Positions 61,106-64,000 of a stretch of DNA of 64,000 nucleotides are shown piece after piece. Below the pieces are notes generated by a model. It had not been told where the DNA came from. It searched no databases and saw only the letters and a list, made by a program, of their open reading frames with translations. The stretch comes from Bradyrhizobium zhanjiangense (lineage in GTDB: Bacteria; Pseudomonadota; Alphaproteobacteria; Rhizobiales; Xanthobacteraceae): NCBI RefSeq assembly GCF_004114935.1, contig NZ_CP022221.1, positions 5,849,001-5,913,000 of the forward strand, given 5' to 3'. Position numbers and translations under genes: made by a program. Positions within the stretch are counted from its first letter, which is position 1; each line of letters opens with the position of its first letter.

Positions 61106-64000
61106 TGGCCTCCCCGCATCCGAACGGAGCTGAGCGGCCATCCGGTTCGCTCGTCGTCATCAGCACCGTGGACGAGGTCACGACCGAGACCTATGTCCGC
61201 ATCACCGCGGACGGCGCGGTCACGGCCTATAACGGCCATGTCGATCTCGGCACCGGCATCCGCACTGCGCTGGGCCAGATCGTCGCCGAGGAGCTGGATG
61301 TGTCCTTTGCGCGCGTCGTCGTCGTGCTCGGCGATACCGCATTGGTGCCGAACCAGGGCGCGACGATCGCGAGCGAGACGATCCAAATCACGGCCGTGCC
61401 GTTGCGCAAGGCCGCAGCCCAGGCGCGGCACTTCTTGATCGCACGCGCGGCCGAGCGGCTCGAGCTGCCGGCGGCCGACCTTAGGATCGACGACGGTCTC
61501 GTCCGCGGGCCCGACAATCGCAGCGTCAGCTATGGCGAGCTGATCGGCAATGAGACGATCAGCCTCGAGCTTGCCGACGACGTCACGGTCAAGGCGGCCA
61601 GCGATTATGCCATCGTCGGCCAGTCGATGCCGCGGGTCGACGTGCCGGCCAAGGCCACGGGCGAGCTGACTTTCGTGCACGACGTCCGCTTGCCCGGCAT
61701 GCTGCATGGCCGCGTGGTGCGTCCGCCCTATGCCGGCGTCGATGCCGGTCCGTTCGTCGGCACCAGCCTGATCGCCGTCGATGAGACTTCGGTGCGCGAC
61801 ATTCCCGGCCTGGTGGCCGTGGTGCGCATCGGCGATTTCGTCGGAATCGTCGCCGAGCGCGAGGAGAATGCGATCCGTGCGGCAGAGCGGCTCAAGGTGA
61901 GCTGGAAGCCGACGCCTGCGCTGACCGATCTCGCCGATGTCGAGACCGCGTTGCGCGCCAATCCATCGACGCCGCGCACGCTGATCGACAAGGGCGACGT
62001 CGATGCGGCGATATCAGGCGCGGCCAAGCCGATGCAGCGCACTTATGTCTGGCCGTATCAGATGCACGCCTCGATCGGGCCGTCCTGTGCAGTCGCCGAC
62101 TTCCAGGACGGCAACATCAGGGTCTGGTCCGGGACGCAGAATCCGCACGTGCTGCGCAGCGATCTGGCGCTGCTGATCGAACGTCCCGAGAGCGAGATCG
62201 AGGTCGTCAGGCTGGAGGCCGCCGGCTGCTACGGCCGCAACTGCGCCGATGACGTCACCGCGGACGCCCTGCTGCTGTCGCGCGCAGTCGGCCGGCCCGT
62301 GCGCGCGCAATTGACGCGCGAGCAGGAGCACGCCTGGGAGCCCAAGGGCACCGCGCAGCTCATTGACGTCAATGGCGGCCTCGACGCCGACGGCGACGTC
62401 GCTGCCTACGATCTCGCCACGCGCTATCCCTCGAACGCCGCGCCGACGCTGGCGCTGCTGCTGACGGGGCGGATCTCGCCCGAGCCTGCCGTGCTCCAGA
62501 TGGGCGATCGCACTGCGATCCCGCCTTACGACTACGACAACATGCGTGTCGTCGCCCACGACATGCCGCCGATCGTGCGCGCGTCCTGGTTCCGCGGCGT
62601 GTCGGCGCTACCGAACACCTTTGCGCATGAATCCTACATCGACGAGGCCGCGACCGAGGCTGGCGTCGACCCGATCGAGTATCGCCTGCGCTACCTGAAG
62701 GACCAGCGCGCCATCGATCTCGTCAATGCGGTCGCGGAGCGCGCAGGCTGGACACCACGACCGGTCCGCGAGGAGAAAGACGGCGAGGTCGTGCATGGGC
62801 GTGGCTTTGCCTATGCGCTCTATGTCCACAGCAAGTTCCCCGGCTATGGCGCGGCGTGGTCGGCCTGGATCGCCGACGTCGCGGTGAACAAGACCACAGG
62901 CGACGTCAGCGTCACGCGCGTGATCGCCGGACAGGATTCCGGCTTGATGATCAATCCGGACGGCGTGCGCCACCAGATCCACGGCAACGTCATCCAGTCC
63001 ACCAGCCGCGCGCTGATGGAGGAGGTCTCGTTCGAGCGCGGCGCGGTGGCGGCGCGCGAATGGGGCGCCTATCCGATCATCCCCTTCCCCGACATGCCCA
63101 AGATCGACGTGCTGATGCTGCCGCGTCAGAACCAGCCGCCGCTCGGCGTCGGCGAGTCCGCCTCGGTGCCGAGCGCGGCGGCGATCGCCAACGCGATCTT
63201 CGATGCCACCGGCGTGCGCTTTCGCGAGCCGCCATTCACGCCGGAGCGCATTCTCAGGGGATTGCACGGCGATGCAGCGGCCACGCCGCAGGCCCTGCCC
63301 GCGCCCGCCACCCCGCCGCCGCCATCACGCATCTGGCAGAATCCGTTCGCCAAACGCGCCGGCATCTTCGCGACAATCGCGGCCGTCTGCACCGCCGCAA
63401 TCGGCGTCGGCGCAGCGCTGCTCCCGGCGCGCGCGATCGCGCCCATCGCGAGGCCCGACGCGTCGGTCTATTCCGCAGCGACGATCGCGCGCGGCCAGCA
63501 GCTTGCAGCGCTCGGCAACTGCGCGGAGTGCCATACCGCGGTTCGAGGTGCGCTCAATGCCGGCGGCCGTGCGCTGGAAACGCCGTTCGGCACGATCTAC
63601 TCGACCAACATCACGCCCGACGTCGAGACCGGCATCGGCGCCTGGTCCTACCCCGCCTTCGAGCGCGCGATGCGCGATGGGCTGCATCGCGACGGACGGC
63701 AGCTCTATCCCGCCTTCCCCTACACGCATTTTTCGAGGACCAGCGAAGCCGACCTGCAGGCGCTCTATGCCTACCTGGTGGCACAGCCTGCGGTGCGCGC
63801 GACACAGCCTGCGAACACGCTCGCCTTCCCTTTCAATCTTCGGCCGCTGCTCGCGGGATGGAACGCGCTGTTTCATGAGGCGGATGAATTCAAGCCCGAT
63901 CCCGCGAAGTCGGAGCTTTGGAATCGCGGCGCCTATCTGGTCGAAAGCCTCGGCCATTGCAGCGCCTGCCATTCGCCGCGCAATGCGCTCGGTGCCGAGC
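61105..64000 (+). CDS. nicB: nicotinate dehydrogenase large subunit, molybdopterin plus cytochrome c (NicB-like), cut by window end
   Basis: The first 965 codons of a large subunit. Residues ~1-720 are a molybdopterin domain of the xanthine dehydrogenase family (QGATIASETIQ, GCYGRNCADDV, and the catalytic-glutamate segment GVGESASVPSAAAIANAI). A transmembrane helix follows (FATIAAVCTAAIGVGAALL), then cytochrome c domains with heme motifs CAECH (residue 806) and CSACH (residue 952). Only NicB-type hydroxylases join these parts, sending electrons to the respiratory chain instead of NAD. NicB is about 1190 residues with three hemes, so roughly 220 residues are outside the window. Confidence 0.9.
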   Translation, partial: MASPHPNGAERPSGSLVVISTVDEVTTETYVRITADGAVTAYNGHVDLGTGIRTALGQIVAEELDVSFARVVVVLGDTALVPNQGATIASETIQITAVPLRKAAAQARHFLIARAAERLELPAADLRIDDGLVRGPDNRSVSYGELIGNETISLELADDVTVKAASDYAIVGQSMPRVDVPAKATGELTFVHDVRLPGMLHGRVVRPPYAGVDAGPFVGTSLIAVDETSVRDIPGLVAVVRIGDFVGIVAEREENAIRAAERLKVSWKPTPALTDLADVETALRANPSTPRTLIDKGDVDAAISGAAKPMQRTYVWPYQMHASIGPSCAVADFQDGNIRVWSGTQNPHVLRSDLALLIERPESEIEVVRLEAAGCYGRNCADDVTADALLLSRAVGRPVRAQLTREQEHAWEPKGTAQLIDVNGGLDADGDVAAYDLATRYPSNAAPTLALLLTGRISPEPAVLQMGDRTAIPPYDYDNMRVVAHDMPPIVRASWFRGVSALPNTFAHESYIDEAATEAGVDPIEYRLRYLKDQRAIDLVNAVAERAGWTPRPVREEKDGEVVHGRGFAYALYVHSKFPGYGAAWSAWIADVAVNKTTGDVSVTRVIAGQDSGLMINPDGVRHQIHGNVIQSTSRALMEEVSFERGAVAAREWGAYPIIPFPDMPKIDVLMLPRQNQPPLGVGESASVPSAAAIANAIFDATGVRFREPPFTPERILRGLHGDAAATPQALPAPATPPPPSRIWQNPFAKRAGIFATIAAVCTAAIGVGAALLPARAIAPIARPDASVYSAATIARGQQLAALGNCAECHTAVRGALNAGGRALETPFGTIYSTNITPDVETGIGAWSYPAFERAMRDGLHRDGRQLYPAFPYTHFSRTSEADLQALYAYLVAQPAVRATQPANTLAFPFNLRPLLAGWNALFHEADEFKPDPAKSELWNRGAYLVESLGHCSACHSPRNALGAE

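Overview
The window is GC-rich, densely packed alphaproteobacterial chromosome. The gene mix points to Bradyrhizobium or a close relative in the Nitrobacteraceae: many small Bradyrhizobium-type secreted and hydrophilic proteins, an IalB-family protein, orphan Bug-type binding proteins, several dispersed intergenic palindromes, and a near-EcfG promoter. This assignment is inferred from gene content; no rRNA is present. There is one tRNA (Gln, CTG), and I saw no transposase, integrase or CRISPR array.

Layout. 1-5 kb: the end of an RND pump gene, ialB-like, DUF1428, tRNA-Gln, a pair of nested hairpins, small secreted proteins (one frameshifted). 4.5-12.2 kb: a minus-strand hydroxy-acid/sugar-acid operon (Bug binding protein, Fe-alcohol dehydrogenase, PdxA2-like dehydrogenase, DUF1537 kinase, FAD-linked hydroxyacid dehydrogenase, DapA-like aldolase) divergent from an IclR regulator. 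12.2-18.8 kb: RNase Z, a double ABM-domain membrane protein, guanine deaminase, an MFS exporter, an amidase. 18.8-24.2 kb: a TetR regulator divergent from a MexEF-type pump. 24.4-26.3 kb: tiny ORFs, two unknown genes, a lytic transglycosylase. 26.3-32.5 kb: a Baeyer-Villiger-type monooxygenase divergent from acyl-CoA ligase, a GH172-like protein and acyl-CoA dehydrogenase. 32.5-33.0 kb: three very small membrane-peptide ORFs. 33.2-36.7 kb: an amino-acid binding protein, an NTF2-like protein, a cytosine-deaminase-like amidohydrolase.

36.7-43.9 kb: a minus-strand operon for the lower part of protocatechuate 4,5-cleavage/gallate breakdown (oxalomesaconate hydratase GalB, CHA aldolase LigK/GalC, PDC-lactonase-like LigI, a DctA-type transporter, a dihydroxyphthalate-decarboxylase-like protein, an oxidoreductase) under a TetR regulator. 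It carries two decay scars: a LigI paralogue with a large internal deletion and a Bug/PepSY chimera. 43.9-49.5 kb: MscS channel, DUF763, five tandem tiny hydrophilic proteins behind an EcfG-like promoter, a cytochrome P450.

49.7-64 kb: the most interesting region, apparently a nicotinate catabolism locus. It combines an aerobic-type NicAB hydroxylase (2Fe-2S subunit plus molybdopterin/cytochrome c subunit, cut by the window end) with the reductive branch known from Eubacterium barkeri: 6-hydroxynicotinate reductase and enamidase. Also present are an ApbE-like UPF0280 protein, a DUF1185 protein, a complete Liv-type ABC importer, a ferredoxin reductase and a MarR regulator. Three 16-bp palindromes fitting CRTTYGTRTACRAAYG lie in the promoter regions of this locus and suggest a single regulon.
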